From contig NZ_JAENHP010000006.1 in NCBI RefSeq assembly GCF_016834655.1, forward strand, positions 124,001 to 188,000: 64,000 nucleotides of DNA, written 5' to 3'. The translations under genes and the position numbers were made by a program. Source of the stretch: Paractinoplanes ovalisporus. GTDB taxonomy: Bacteria > Actinomycetota > Actinomycetes > Mycobacteriales > Micromonosporaceae. Positions 26,640-35,025 of the stretch are shown here, one piece after another; position 1 is the stretch's first letter; each line of letters opens with the position of its first letter. Below the pieces are notes generated by a model. The model worked only from the letters and a program-made list of their open reading frames with translations. It was not told the DNA's origin and did not search any database.

Positions 26640-27833
26640 CTATGCAGTGGGCTCCGGGGTGTGGCGCCTCAGCAGGTGGCTGCCCAGCAGCATCGCCCCC
26701 GCCGCGGCCAGCATGAGCCCGGCCGCGACGAACCACATGGTGGGGTAATCGGTCGTGCTCGCCACGGCGCCCAGCCCCAGCGGGCCCAGGCAGCCCCCGG
26801 CATAGACGCCGGTCTGCGTGATCGAGGTGGCCGCGGCCGGTGCCTGCGGGTGCAGGCGGACCACCGCGAAGTTCATCAGGCCGGGCCACGACCAGCCGAA
26901 ACCGAAGCCGAGCACGACCCCGGCGACCAGCGGCAGCCCGCCCGGCACGGCGAGCAGGGCCAGGCCGGCGGCCCCGGTCAGCAGCAGGCCGGCGATCACG
27001 GCGATCGAGCGGTCGGGCCGGCGGTCGGCCAGCCAGCCGCCGAGGACCCGGGCGACCACGCAGACCGCACTACCCAGCGTGAGGGACAGACCGGCCGGAC
27101 CCGGAGAAATACCGCGAGCTACCGCGGAATCGACGAGGAACGTGCCGAGCGCGTTGGCCGCGGCGGCGGCGAGCGTGGCCGCGACGCCCACGACGATCAA
27201 CGCCCCGGTCGCCTGTTTCGCGGTCCGGACCGAGGTACGGCGGGAATGGGAAGTCTCGGCCGGAACGAGCAGCAGGGCGCCCGCCGCGAGCACGGCGACG
27301 AAGACGAACGCCCACCGCCAGCCCAGGGTCAACGCGACCGTCGGCACCGCGGCGCCCGAGAGCAGGGTCGCCACCGGGATGGCGGCCTGCTTGATGCCGA
27401 AGGACAGGCCCTGGCGTCGCGGCGGCACGTGCCGGGACAGGGTCGTGTTGCTGGCGAGCTGACCCATCGCGTTGGCCCCGGCGCCCAGGGCCAGGATCGC
27501 GATGAGACTCCACAATGTATTGGCGAAGGCCGCTACGCCGAGCAACGAGGCCGAGGCGAGCGCGATGCCGGCCCGAGAGACGCGCGTGGCGCCGTAACGC
27601 TCGACGAGATAGCCGGCCGGCACGGAGGCGAGCGCGCTCGCGCCGAAGTACGCCGACACCGCGAGCCCGAGCCCGGCCGGGGAGAAATCGAGTTCGTCGC
27701 CGATCTGCACGGCGAGGCCGCCGACGAGGAACACCGGGACACTGACCGCGATGGTCGTCGTCAGGGCGCCCGTCGATGCCCGGAATGCGCTGGTCGGCGC
27801 GCTCGGTGGAGAAAGGATCTTGAGCTTCGCCAT
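26640..27833 (-). CDS. Major facilitator superfamily transporter
   Basis: A 397-residue membrane protein with twelve predicted helices and the MFS layout of two six-helix halves. The loop after helix 2 reads GYLVERYGATRVSRAG, matching the MFS motif GxLaDrxGrr. The second half repeats it as LGGWLADRRPDRS. It resembles the cyanate/nitrite-type and drug-efflux MFS carriers, but the substrate cannot be told. It is divergent from the IclR regulator across about 150 bp, so that regulator may control it. The polyprenyl synthase follows 87 bp downstream on the same strand and could be read through. Confidence 0.9.
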   Translation of the reverse strand: MAKLKILSPPSAPTSAFRASTGALTTTIAVSVPVFLVGGLAVQIGDELDFSPAGLGLAVSAYFGASALASVPAGYLVERYGATRVSRAGIALASASLLGVAAFANTLWSLIAILALGAGANAMGQLASNTTLSRHVPPRRQGLSFGIKQAAIPVATLLSGAAVPTVALTLGWRWAFVFVAVLAAGALLLVPAETSHSRRTSVRTAKQATGALIVVGVAATLAAAAANALGTFLVDSAVARGISPGPAGLSLTLGSAVCVVARVLGGWLADRRPDRSIAVIAGLLLTGAAGLALLAVPGGLPLVAGVVLGFGFGWSWPGLMNFAVVRLHPQAPAAATSITQTGVYAGGCLGPLGLGAVASTTDYPTMWFVAAGLMLAAAGAMLLGSHLLRRHTPEPTA

Positions 27834-27930
27834 CTCCCGCAGACTAAGCCGGGAGAATGCATCCGTGCGCGCTGAGTGCTAATGACCACACGGCTCGTGT
27901 AAATCGATCGTGATCCACATGCTTTTGGCA

Positions 27931-27944
27931 TTCCATCGGAGGAA
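27931..27944. promoter_or_regulatory. TTCC-N6-GGAA element in the MFS/IclR divergent promoter
   Basis: TTCCATCGGAGGAA at 27931-27944 is a short inverted repeat in the 152-bp divergent spacer. IclR proteins often bind TTCC/GGAA-type half-sites near their own promoter. The repeat is short, so this is only a candidate operator. Confidence 0.3.
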
Positions 27945-27985
27945 GATTATTCATATGGTGTAAGTCCCTGGCGTCGGAGGTAGCA

Positions 27986-28780
27986 GTGCGCGACCCCCTG
28001 GCGGAGCCGTCCGACCTGATTCGGAGCGTGTCACGCGCCCTGCGCGTGCTCGAGTCGGTCGGCCGGGCGCCCCGCGGACTCACCGTGAAGCAGATCGCGC
28101 GACGGTGCGAGTTGACCGTCGCGACGACGTACCACCTGGTGCGCACCCTGGCCTACGAGGGTTACGTGATCCGCCGTGAGGACGGCACGTACATCGTGGG
28201 CCTGGAGATCGCGGACCGGTACCGGGAGCTGGTCTCCGCCTTCCGGGGCCCGCCCGCGGTGGGGGAGGCGCTGCGGCGCGCCGCGCTCGACAGTGGTTAC
28301 ACCCACTATCTGGGCCGCTTCGTCGGCGGGCGTATAGCGGTGACGGCCTCGGCCGAGGGCGCACGGTCGCCGTTCGTCGACGACATGTCGCCCGGCTTCG
28401 ACGAAGGCGGTCACGCCACCGCCCTCGGCAAGGCTCTGCTGGCGACGCTCACCCCGGATCAGCGGGCGCGATATCTGCGCGACTACGGCATGCGGGCGTT
28501 CACCCCGGCCACGCTGACGACCCCGGAAGCGCTCGAGGCCGACCTCGCGGCCGGTGAGCGGCGCGGCATGCAGCTCGAGATGGGCCAGTTCCGGCAGGGT
28601 CTGGCCTGCGCATCGGTGCTGGTCATTGCCGACCGTGACATCGAACGGCGGCTCGTGCTGGCGTGCGCGTTGCCGGCCGCCGAGATGCTGACCTCGGCCC
28701 GGGTCGTGCGGGCGAAGCTGACGGCCGCCGCCCGCAACGTGGCCGAGGCGCTCTCCGCCGGAGAGTCGGCCACGGCTTGA
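27986..28780 (+). CDS. IclR family transcriptional regulator
   Basis: A 264-residue regulator. The N-terminal winged helix (about residues 10-75) reads SVSRALRVLESVGRAPRGLTVKQIARRCELTVATTYHLVRTLAYEGYVIR. The C-terminal IclR effector domain carries GHATALGKALLATL near residue 145. GTG 27986 has CGGAGG 5 nt upstream. It is divergent from the MFS gene and followed by an anti-sigma gene on the same strand after 144 bp. The effector is unknown. IclR proteins commonly regulate the divergent transporter or catabolic genes, so control of the MFS gene is the natural inference. Confidence 0.9.
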   Translation: MRDPLAEPSDLIRSVSRALRVLESVGRAPRGLTVKQIARRCELTVATTYHLVRTLAYEGYVIRREDGTYIVGLEIADRYRELVSAFRGPPAVGEALRRAALDSGYTHYLGRFVGGRIAVTASAEGARSPFVDDMSPGFDEGGHATALGKALLATLTPDQRARYLRDYGMRAFTPATLTTPEALEADLAAGERRGMQLEMGQFRQGLACASVLVIADRDIERRLVLACALPAAEMLTSARVVRAKLTAAARNVAEALSAGESATA

Positions 28781-28782
28781 CG

Positions 28783-28836
28783 GCGGTGCGGGATCTGGTC
28801 GCGCCGGCGGCGGTGCGGGATCTCGTCGCGGCCTGA
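28783..28836 (+). repeat. Two-copy tandem repeat after the IclR gene
   Basis: GGCGGTGCGGGATCT followed by GGTCGCG or CGTCGCG occurs twice in the first 55 bp after the IclR stop. The second copy ends in CCTGAC, resembling the gene's own CTTGAC end. It is a shorter, weaker example of the gene-end duplications in this window. Confidence 0.5.
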
Positions 28837-28924
28837 CATGCGTACCTAAGACTCCGTTGAACCTCTGGTGCATCCCTCACGTAAAGCAGGGTGCAAGGGG
28901 GATGTCGGCGGAGGGTGGTGACGG

Positions 28925-29665
28925 GTGCACTGCGAGCACGAGCACGACGACGGGGCGTACGTGCTGGGCGCCTTGTCGCCGGCGGAACGAGCGGCCTACG
29001 AGGGGCATCTGGCCACCTGTTCCTTCTGCCGGGAGGCCGTCGCCGACATCTCGGCGCTGCCTGACCTGCTGTCCCGGCTCGACGCGAAGGAGTTCGCGAA
29101 GCTCCTCGACCCGTCGCTGACCAGTGGCGAGGGTCACCCCGGGGCGGCTTTCCGCGACTGGGCGACCAGCGAGTGGCAGACCCTGGCGTCCGATGCCAAG
29201 CGGCGCACTCCCGATGCCAAACGACGCAAAAACGGCAAAGCTTTCCGCGTACGGGCATTGAGCACCGCCGCGGCCGCGGTGCTCGTGGCGCTCATCGGTC
29301 TGGGCGTCTTCGCCTGGACGCGTGACAACGCCGCTGCCGACGCGCCTCCGAGCGGTCCCGCGGTGGCGATGACCGCCGTGCAGCGGTCGTCCCCGGTGTC
29401 CGCCTCCGTGCGTCTGACCAGCACTTCCGGCGGCACCAAGGTCGACCTCGTCTGCTCCTACAGCGCCGAGGCCACCCGGCCGTACACGTTCACTCTGATC
29501 GCCTACGGCCCCGACGAGGAGAAGGAGTCGCTGGGCTCCTGGAAGGCGATACCCGGCGCGGAGTTCGAGATGCCCGGCGTCACGCACTTCGGCATCGACA
29601 GCCTCTCGCGACTTGAACTGGTGCAGTACGACGGAAAGGCGCTGCTCGCCTACGACGTCCCCTGA
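28925..29665 (+). CDS. Zinc-finger (zf-HC2) anti-sigma factor, orphan
   Basis: A 246-residue membrane protein with an N-terminal anti-sigma zinc finger. His28-x3-Cys32-x2-Cys35 follows the typical GALSPAERAAYEGHL. One transmembrane helix lies at about residues 112-133, and an extracytoplasmic C-terminal domain of about 110 residues follows. Such proteins normally hold an ECF sigma factor at the membrane, but no sigma gene is adjacent on either side. An internal direct repeat encodes DAKRR twice just before the membrane helix. GTG 28925 fits the zinc-finger alignment; GGAGGG lies upstream. The C-terminal domain looks beta-rich and is not recognised. Confidence 0.85.
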   Translation: MHCEHEHDDGAYVLGALSPAERAAYEGHLATCSFCREAVADISALPDLLSRLDAKEFAKLLDPSLTSGEGHPGAAFRDWATSEWQTLASDAKRRTPDAKRRKNGKAFRVRALSTAAAAVLVALIGLGVFAWTRDNAAADAPPSGPAVAMTAVQRSSPVSASVRLTSTSGGTKVDLVCSYSAEATRPYTFTLIAYGPDEEKESLGSWKAIPGAEFEMPGVTHFGIDSLSRLELVQYDGKALLAYDVP

Positions 29666-29680
29666 TCTGTTGATTCCAGG

Positions 29681-30622
29681 TCAGCGGGGTGGCAGGGTGG
29701 CGGCCGGTTCGACGGTGGCGGCCGTCGTTCCGGCCGCCGTCTCTCCCCGGCGGGGGCGGCGGCGGAGGGCGTCGACCGTGAAAATGATCAGTGCCAGCCA
29801 CACCAGCGCGAAACCGGCGAGGCGGGCCGGCGGCATCGGCTCGTGATAGATGAGCAGCCCGACGGCGAGCTGAAGGATCGGCGCGATGTACTGCAGGATC
29901 CCGATCCCGACCATCGGCACCCGGTTGGCCGCGGCCGCGAACAGCAGCAGCGGAAGCGCGGTGGCCAGCCCCGAAAAGATCATGAGCACGGTGTGGGTGG
30001 CCGAGACGTGCCCGAACTCGGCGTCACCGGCCGTCGTCAGCCAGGCGACGTAGACCAGCGCGGGCAGCGCCAGCACCGACGACTCCACGAACAGGCCCTC
30101 GGCCGGCGGCAGCGACATCCGCTTCTTGACGAGGCTGTAGGTGCCGAAGCTGCCGGCCAGGATCAGGGCGATGTACGGCAGGTGGCCGTAGTCGACGGTC
30201 AGGACGGCCACGGCGACCGCGCCGACGCCGACCGCGACCCACTGCAGCGCGTGCACCTTCTCGCGCTGCACGGTCACGCCCAGCAGCACGATGACGAGCG
30301 GCGTGATGAAGTAGCCGAGCGCGGTCTCGACGACCCGGTCCGAGTTGACGCCGTAGATGTAGGCGCCCCAGTTGGCCCCGATCAGCAGGGCGGCCAGAGT
30401 GAGGCCGCCGAGCAGTTTCGGGCTGCGGGCGAGGCGCTTGACGAACGCCCAGTTGCGCATCGCGGCGAGCAGCAGGCTGACGAACACGACCGACCAGATC
30501 ACCCGGTGGGCCAGGATCTCCAGCGGTGACGCGGGTTGCAGGTGCTTGAAATAGATCGGGAAGAACCCCCACAGCACGTACGCACCGATGCCGTAGAGGT
30601 ATCCACGCCGCTCGTCGCTCAT
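29681..30622 (-). CDS. rarD: RarD-type EamA family transporter
   Basis: A 313-residue membrane protein with ten predicted helices, made of two EamA repeats. It starts MSDERRGYLYGIGAYVLWGFFPIYFKHL, the classic RarD opening, and continues with HRVIWSVVFVSLLLAA. The ATG at 30622 has GAGGGG just upstream. The open frame continues upstream through the repeat array at 30651, which is not likely to be translated. RarD was named from a chloramphenicol-resistance phenotype in Pseudomonas; the true substrate of most members is unknown. It converges with the anti-sigma gene, with only 15 bp between stops. Confidence 0.93.
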   Translation of the reverse strand: MSDERRGYLYGIGAYVLWGFFPIYFKHLQPASPLEILAHRVIWSVVFVSLLLAAMRNWAFVKRLARSPKLLGGLTLAALLIGANWGAYIYGVNSDRVVETALGYFITPLVIVLLGVTVQREKVHALQWVAVGVGAVAVAVLTVDYGHLPYIALILAGSFGTYSLVKKRMSLPPAEGLFVESSVLALPALVYVAWLTTAGDAEFGHVSATHTVLMIFSGLATALPLLLFAAAANRVPMVGIGILQYIAPILQLAVGLLIYHEPMPPARLAGFALVWLALIIFTVDALRRRPRRGETAAGTTAATVEPAATLPPR

Positions 30623-30650
30623 GCCCCTCACCGTAAGGTTTCGAGCGTGT

Positions 30651-30848
30651 TGCGCCCCTTGCATATGGCCGACCTCACGGCCGTCGCCGCGCCGGCGGAC
30701 GACGTGCGCCCCCGCGCATGGCCGACCTGACAGCTGTTGCCGCGCCCACGGACGACGTGCGCCCCTGCGCATGACCTCACGGCCATTGCCGCGCCCACAG
30801 ACGACTCGCGCCCTTGTGCATGGCCGACTTCACGCCCGCGAACGACGA
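30651..30848. repeat. Four-unit ~54-bp tandem array upstream of rarD
   Basis: Units start at 30651, 30705, 30758 and 30807 (54, 53, 49 and a partial 42 bp). Each begins with TGCGCCCC or a variant, contains GCATGGCCGACCT-like sequence and ends GACGACG. Unit lengths are not multiples of three and change by small deletions, so the array is non-coding. It lies in what should be the rarD promoter region. Confidence 0.8.
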
Positions 30849-30887
30849 AGCCCGGCCCGCCCCTTTCGTACGGGACGCGGCCGGGCT
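30849..30887 (-). terminator. Terminator-like hairpin after the holin-like gene
   Basis: AGCCCGGCC (30849-30857) is exactly complementary to GGCCGGGCT (30879-30887), with a smaller inner stem of CCCC/GGG. It lies about 90 nt downstream of the holin-like gene's stop. Confidence 0.55.
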
Positions 30888-30977
30888 GTAGCAGGTGCGC
30901 AGACCCACCCCGCAGACGCGCGACGGGCCGGTGGTGGACGACGTCGCGTGCTTCAGTTTGTCGTCGTCGGGATGTGA

Positions 30978-31358
30978 TCAGTCGTCGCCGTCGGGGACGA
31001 GCATGTTGAGCAACCAGCTCACGATGCCGACAAGCAGCGCTCCGAGCACGGCGCTCGGCCAGAACTCGTCCACGTGGAACGGCAGGTCGAACTGACCGGC
31101 GATCCAACTCGTCAGCAGGAAGAGCGCGCCGTTGACGACCAGCGCGATCAGCCCGAGGGTCAGCACGTAGAACCCGCAGCCGACAACCTTGATGATCGGC
31201 CGCAGCACCGCGTTGATCACACCAAAGATGACCGCGACGATCAGCAACGTAATGATCTTCTGCGACACGGAGTCGGTCGTGAGTTCGATGCCGTCGATCA
31301 AGACGGTGGCCAGCCACAACGAGAACGCCGTGATCAGAAGCCGAATGATGAGGCCCAT
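30978..31358 (-). CDS. Phage-holin-family four-helix membrane protein
   Basis: A 126-residue protein with four transmembrane helices. It starts MGLIIRLLITAFSLWLATVLIDGIELT and contains VIFGVINAVLRPIIKVVGCGFYVLTLGLIALVVNGALFLLTSWI, the signature of the widespread 4-TMS holin-like family (often named YvlD or mycobacterial holin superfamily IV). No phage genes are nearby. In such chromosomal settings the protein is probably an ordinary membrane protein rather than a lysis factor. The ATG at 31358 is chosen by alignment to the first helix. The frame is open upstream, but that DNA is repetitive. Confidence 0.88.
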   Translation of the reverse strand: MGLIIRLLITAFSLWLATVLIDGIELTTDSVSQKIITLLIVAVIFGVINAVLRPIIKVVGCGFYVLTLGLIALVVNGALFLLTSWIAGQFDLPFHVDEFWPSAVLGALLVGIVSWLLNMLVPDGDD

Positions 31359-31708
31359 GGCCCGGAATGGTGCCACGATCACGCCACTCCCGGCCGCGAC
31401 ACACCCCGATCTTGTCGATGTCGTTGCGACAATTCTCCCATATCGACCGCACCCACGGACCGGCGCGCCCCTGCTGTCTCTGCGGAACGCTGCTCCCGGC
31501 CGTCCGAATCCGCCCTGCCTGGTCGCTCTGCCGCTCCCGGGTCGCATCGCCACGCGGCCGCCCCGTCGCACTGCCAGCCAGTCGCATTTTCCGGCCGGTC
31601 GCGCTGCCACGCTGCCGCACTGCCGACTGGCTGCCCACGTTCCCAGCTGACCGGACGCCGCGTCGCCCACCGGCCAGTCGCTGCGCCGCCGGCGCGTTGT
31701 GGGTGGGG
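31359..31708. other. 350-bp spacer downstream of eccE
   Basis: Between the eccE stop and the holin-like gene start, both minus strand. About 31480-31690 shows imperfect direct repeats around GTCGC(A/G)CTGCCA and CACTGCC. No gene, promoter or clean terminator was recognised. The open frames spanning it on both strands are low-complexity. Confidence 0.5.
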
Positions 31709-33565
31709 TCAGCGGCCGGGTGGGCCGACCAGCTGGGTTTCGATGGGGGTGTGGGCCAGGGCGGCCCAGCGGACGGCTCGGCGGTTGACGACGCCGACCA
31801 TGTCGGGGCGGATCCGGGTCATCCACTGGGCCACCTCGCCCAGGCCCAGGGCGCCACCGATCAGCGTCGCCTCCTCGGGGCGCAGCGGCTGGAGGATCAG
31901 CAGGTCGGCCCGGGACGCCACGTCGACGTCGGCGGCCGAGAACTCGTCGCGGACCACGAGCGTGGCCTGCCAGCCCTCGCCAGGGCGGTTGTCGGCGCCG
32001 ACGGGGCCGATGTCGACAACGATCAGAAGCGGGTGCAGGGCCGAGCCGGGCGGGATCTCGATCGGGCGGCCCGGCGGCACCACGGCGATCGACTCACCGG
32101 GGACGGCGGCGCCGCGTACGAACGGCTCCCAGGCCCTCGGACGGGCCGTCTGCACCACCACGCGCGCGCCCAGCGCCATCGCCCGCAGAGCGACGAGCTG
32201 AGCACACCGGACGCCGCCCACCAGCAGGGCGCGGGTCTGCTCGGGCCGGAAGAGGCGGCTCACCACCGGGTTGCCGTGGCGGTTGCGGCCCAGCATCAGA
32301 CCCGACGTGCCGACCGGCAGCTGAAGGCCCTCCAGCAGCTCGGCCGGCTGGACGCCGTCGGCCGGCAGGCCGGGCACGGCACTCGGGACGCCCCCGAGCG
32401 GCAGCGTGGCGAACAGCCCCTGAAGATGCTCGCCGTCGAGGCGCTGGGCCGACGCGTGTTCGGCCGACAACAGCTTGCGCAGCGCCTGGGTGGCGACGCC
32501 CAGCGACTGGGGCTCGGGCGTGGCCAGGCGGACCGTCATGTCGAGCGGGGTGGGGCCGTGCGCCGCCTGCGGGCCGGCGATCAGCGACACGGTCGTCGCG
32601 GAGGCGGGCAGCGTGAGCATGCGGGACACCAGCCGCCGGGAGGTCTCGACCCGCGGGTCGGGCCAGCGCCGCAGCCGGAACGTGGTCTGGCTCAGGCCGC
32701 CGATGCGCAGACCGGGCCACGTCTCCTGAGCCGTGCCGACGCCGTCGTCGTGGGCCAGCTCGGCGATGACCCGTAACGCGGCCGCCTCACCCAGCGGGCG
32801 GGCCGGCACCGCGGACAGGCGGCGTACGAGCTTGCGAACCAGGCCGGACAGCGACCGGCGCAGCTCATCCTCGGACCAGCCCTCGGCCCGCAGCACCCGC
32901 ACCGCGAGCAACGCCCTGCTATGGCCGAGCAGGCGGCCCTCGGTCAGCTGACGGTACGAGTTGGCGGGCGTGCCCGCACCGGCGCGCAACGCGGGGGCCG
33001 GAGCCCCGGTCATCAGCAGCTGGATCAGCACCGGCGGCAGCTCGGCCTCGGCCGAGGGGAGCAGGGAGGCGGGGGAGGGCAGATCGGGCGCGTCTTCGGC
33101 GAGCAGGCCGGCCGGGTCGCCCAGCTCGAGCACCGCGGTGAGGCCGTGACCGTCGACGACGACCGCCGCCGGGTCGCCGGCGAGATCGGTCTGTTCCACG
33201 CGGGCGCCGGGCGCCAGGAAACGCAGCAGCGCCGTCGGCCCGGTGTCGATCGCGGCGGTGTGGCGGCGACCGCCGAACCGGAGCCCGACGCCGAGCCACT
33301 CGAACGCCCAGCGCCGCCGCAGCCGCAGCCAGGTCAGAGCGAGGATCGCCACGGCCAGGACACCGCCCGCGACGCCGCCGATCGGGCCGTTGACGGCGCC
33401 GACCGCCACCGCCACCGCGGCGACCTGGGTGGCGACGAGCTGACCGACCCGCATGCCGAACAACCGTCCACGTCGGAGCGGCCGCGCGCCTGCCTTCGGT
33501 TGTGGTTTCGCCGGGCCGGAGAGCTCGCGGTAGTCCCGGTCGCCCGCTGCCACGCCAACCGTCAC
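31709..33565 (-). CDS. eccE: Type VII secretion protein EccE
   Basis: A 618-residue ESX core component. Two transmembrane helices lie near the N-terminus (about residues 40-85: GQLVATQVAAVAVAVGAVNGPIGGVAGGVLAVAILALTWLRLRRRW), followed by a large extracytoplasmic or cytoplasm-facing domain as in EccE of mycobacterial ESX systems. The length suits the actinomycete family, and the C-terminus ends VNRRAVRWAALAHTPIETQLVGPPGR. The GTG at 33565 follows GGAAAGGCGG. EccB, EccC, EccD and MycP are absent from the window, so this is one edge of an ESX locus or a split system. It is divergent from two WXG100 genes. Confidence 0.9.
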   Translation of the reverse strand: MTVGVAAGDRDYRELSGPAKPQPKAGARPLRRGRLFGMRVGQLVATQVAAVAVAVGAVNGPIGGVAGGVLAVAILALTWLRLRRRWAFEWLGVGLRFGGRRHTAAIDTGPTALLRFLAPGARVEQTDLAGDPAAVVVDGHGLTAVLELGDPAGLLAEDAPDLPSPASLLPSAEAELPPVLIQLLMTGAPAPALRAGAGTPANSYRQLTEGRLLGHSRALLAVRVLRAEGWSEDELRRSLSGLVRKLVRRLSAVPARPLGEAAALRVIAELAHDDGVGTAQETWPGLRIGGLSQTTFRLRRWPDPRVETSRRLVSRMLTLPASATTVSLIAGPQAAHGPTPLDMTVRLATPEPQSLGVATQALRKLLSAEHASAQRLDGEHLQGLFATLPLGGVPSAVPGLPADGVQPAELLEGLQLPVGTSGLMLGRNRHGNPVVSRLFRPEQTRALLVGGVRCAQLVALRAMALGARVVVQTARPRAWEPFVRGAAVPGESIAVVPPGRPIEIPPGSALHPLLIVVDIGPVGADNRPGEGWQATLVVRDEFSAADVDVASRADLLILQPLRPEEATLIGGALGLGEVAQWMTRIRPDMVGVVNRRAVRWAALAHTPIETQLVGPPGR

Positions 33566-33883
33566 GACACACCGCCTTTCCCCGCGTCTGTCCTTGTGCG
33601 GCGCCTATCGTATTTGCTTCGCCCCACCGGACGTGGGCCCTGTGGACAAGCGGAAAGTTATCCACAGGCCTTGATGCCGGGCTTTCACGCCTTGACGAGT
33701 TTCGCTACGGTCGGCGACATCAATGAAGAGTAGTCGGCCGCTCACGGCCCGCCCCCCAAGGCTTGTGGTCAGGGGTTAGCCTGGTGGCCAGCGTCGATAT
33801 GTCGCAGGTGAATGATCACCGTCCGTCCACAACGGATCACGACATGGGTCGGCGAACCGACGAGAAAGCGGGGTGACTTCCGG
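33566..33883. other. Divergent spacer between eccE and the WXG100 genes
   Basis: About 320 bp with regulatory content but no gene. It holds a pair of inverted DnaA-box-like sequences (33639-33668) and, at its right end, the ribosome-binding site GGGGTGAC for the first WXG100 gene. No clear -35/-10 pair was recognised. Confidence 0.5.
33639..33668. promoter_or_regulatory. Inverted pair of DnaA boxes
   Basis: TGTGGACAA (33641-33649) is the reverse complement of the actinobacterial DnaA box TTGTCCACA. TTATCCACA (33658-33666) is the classic DnaA box. They face each other 8 bp apart and, with flanking CC/GG, form an 11-bp near-perfect inverted repeat. They sit in a divergent promoter, not near dnaA, so they may be DnaA titration or regulatory sites. 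Confidence 0.5.
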
Positions 33884-34201
33884 GTGGCCGGAACGCAGGT
33901 AACAGCGGACGAGATGGCGGCGGCGGCGAAAAACTTCGACAACGTCAACGCGGGGCTGCAGCAGATGCTGTCCACGCTGATGAACGAACTGTCGTCGCTC
34001 AGCGGCACGTGGAAGGGCATGGGCGCCGCGGCGTTCGATCAGGTCAAGGTGCAGTACGAGACCGACCTCAAGTCGCTCAACTCGGCACTGGCCCAGACCG
34101 CGGAGTCGATCCGCGTGTCCGGCGTGAACTACACCTCGACCGATGACGACGCTGCCAGCCGCGTGACCGGCTCCGGTGGCTCCTTCTCGCTGCCGCTCTG
34201 A
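33884..34201 (+). CDS. WXG100 family type VII secretion target (EsxB-like)
   Basis: A 105-residue helical-hairpin protein. The turn motif is Trp43-Lys44-Gly45 (SLSGTWKGMGAAAF). A Y-x3-D motif (YTSTD) lies in the C-terminal tail, the usual ESX export signal. GTG 33884 follows GGGGTGAC and gives a family-like N-terminus. The partner WXG100 gene starts 17 bp downstream; such pairs usually form a secreted heterodimer. It lies divergent from eccE, which supports export by the same ESX system. Confidence 0.9.
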   Translation: MAGTQVTADEMAAAAKNFDNVNAGLQQMLSTLMNELSSLSGTWKGMGAAAFDQVKVQYETDLKSLNSALAQTAESIRVSGVNYTSTDDDAASRVTGSGGSFSLPL

Positions 34202-34218
34202 TCCGGGGGAGACAAGAC

Positions 34219-34515
34219 ATGGCTAACGACGGAATGTTGCTCGTCAACTTCGAAGCCCTGCGCGGCGCGAGCGACCACATCAACAAGGCGATCAGCACGC
34301 TGCAGCAGCAGCTCAGCGACCTCGAGCGCGACGCCAAGCGGCTTGTCGACTCGTGGGACGGCGAGGCTCAGCAGGCGTACTACCAGCGGCAGGAGACCTG
34401 GCGCCGGTCGGCCAACGACCTGACCACGATCCTGCAGAACATCAAGGGTGCGGTCGACCAGTCGGCCGACGACTACGTCAGCACCGAGAAGTCGGCGACC
34501 GCGCGCTTCCAGTGA
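34219..34515 (+). CDS. WXG100 family type VII secretion target (EsxA-like)
   Basis: A 98-residue protein with the hairpin motif Trp46-Asp47-Gly48 (VDSWDGEAQQAY) and a C-terminal Y-x3-E signal (YVSTE). GGGGGAGA precedes the ATG. It is the second member of the esx pair with the gene just upstream. Both members carry a YxxxD/E-type tail, whereas in many pairs only one does. Confidence 0.92.
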   Translation: MANDGMLLVNFEALRGASDHINKAISTLQQQLSDLERDAKRLVDSWDGEAQQAYYQRQETWRRSANDLTTILQNIKGAVDQSADDYVSTEKSATARFQ

Positions 34516-35025
34516 GGGTGCGGCCCTGCCGCATCCGTGAACGGCCGGACCAGTCATGCGACTGTCCCGGCCGTTTCGCATTTCTCGGAGCGGACAGGTC
34601 AACGTCGCGGTGTGCGCGCCAGGGCGCCGGTGACGGGCCGGCCGGGGGTGTCGCGGCGTGGGCGCGAAAGAACTGTTGTGCGTCTGGGCGGGCAGCGCAC
34701 CGGAACGCGGGCATTGCGGGGCGGCCGGCAGGCGATTCGGGGTGGAGATCACGGACGGGGGAACGTACGTCCGTTAGGTCCGTTCTTGCGAAGCTTGGTG
34801 TCCCTCGAACGCGTACTGGTACGTCTGGGCGATACGGCTACGATCAGTTGTTGATTGATCGCTTCGAGCGACCGAAACGGCGTTCCGGAGAGCTTCCGGG
34901 CGCATACTTAGGGCTTCGACCACCCGCTTTACTCATCTGCGTACTGCCGCCCATTGTGATCGTGGCCTGACCTTGTAGGTTGTACGCGTTGAGATGGCCT
35001 CGTCGCGCGGTGGGGAGAGGTGGAC
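34516..35025. other. 510-bp spacer between WXG100 pair and SseB gene
   Basis: Contains the terminator at 34539, a CGATCA/TGATCG inverted repeat (34841-34861) overlapping a possible -10 TACGAT (34839-34844), and the ribosome-binding site GGGGAGAGG at 35012-35019. Open frames here are Arg-rich and do not look coding. Nothing else was seen. Confidence 0.5.
34539..34572 (+). terminator. Terminator after the WXG100 pair
   Basis: ACGGCCGG (34539-34546) pairs with CCGGCCGT (34565-34572), and CAGTC/GACTG forms an inner stem around a 4-nt ATGC loop. It is followed by TTTCGCATTTCT. It lies 24 nt after the second WXG100 stop. Confidence 0.7.

Larger units (their letters stand above)
30623..30977. other. 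355-bp spacer with repeat array and terminator
   Basis: Lies between the 3' end of the holin-like gene and the start of rarD, both minus strand. It holds a four-unit repeat array (30651-30848) and a terminator-like hairpin (30849-30887). No gene is supported; the open frames here are products of the repeat. Confidence 0.7.

Noticed and set aside
30978..31358. Prophage marker (holin)
   Set aside because: The four-helix holin-like family is common on actinobacterial chromosomes, and no other phage gene is present.
34537..34854. 105-codon frame between the WXG100 pair and SseB gene
   Set aside because: Arg/Gly-rich, overlaps the terminator hairpin and has no ribosome-binding site.
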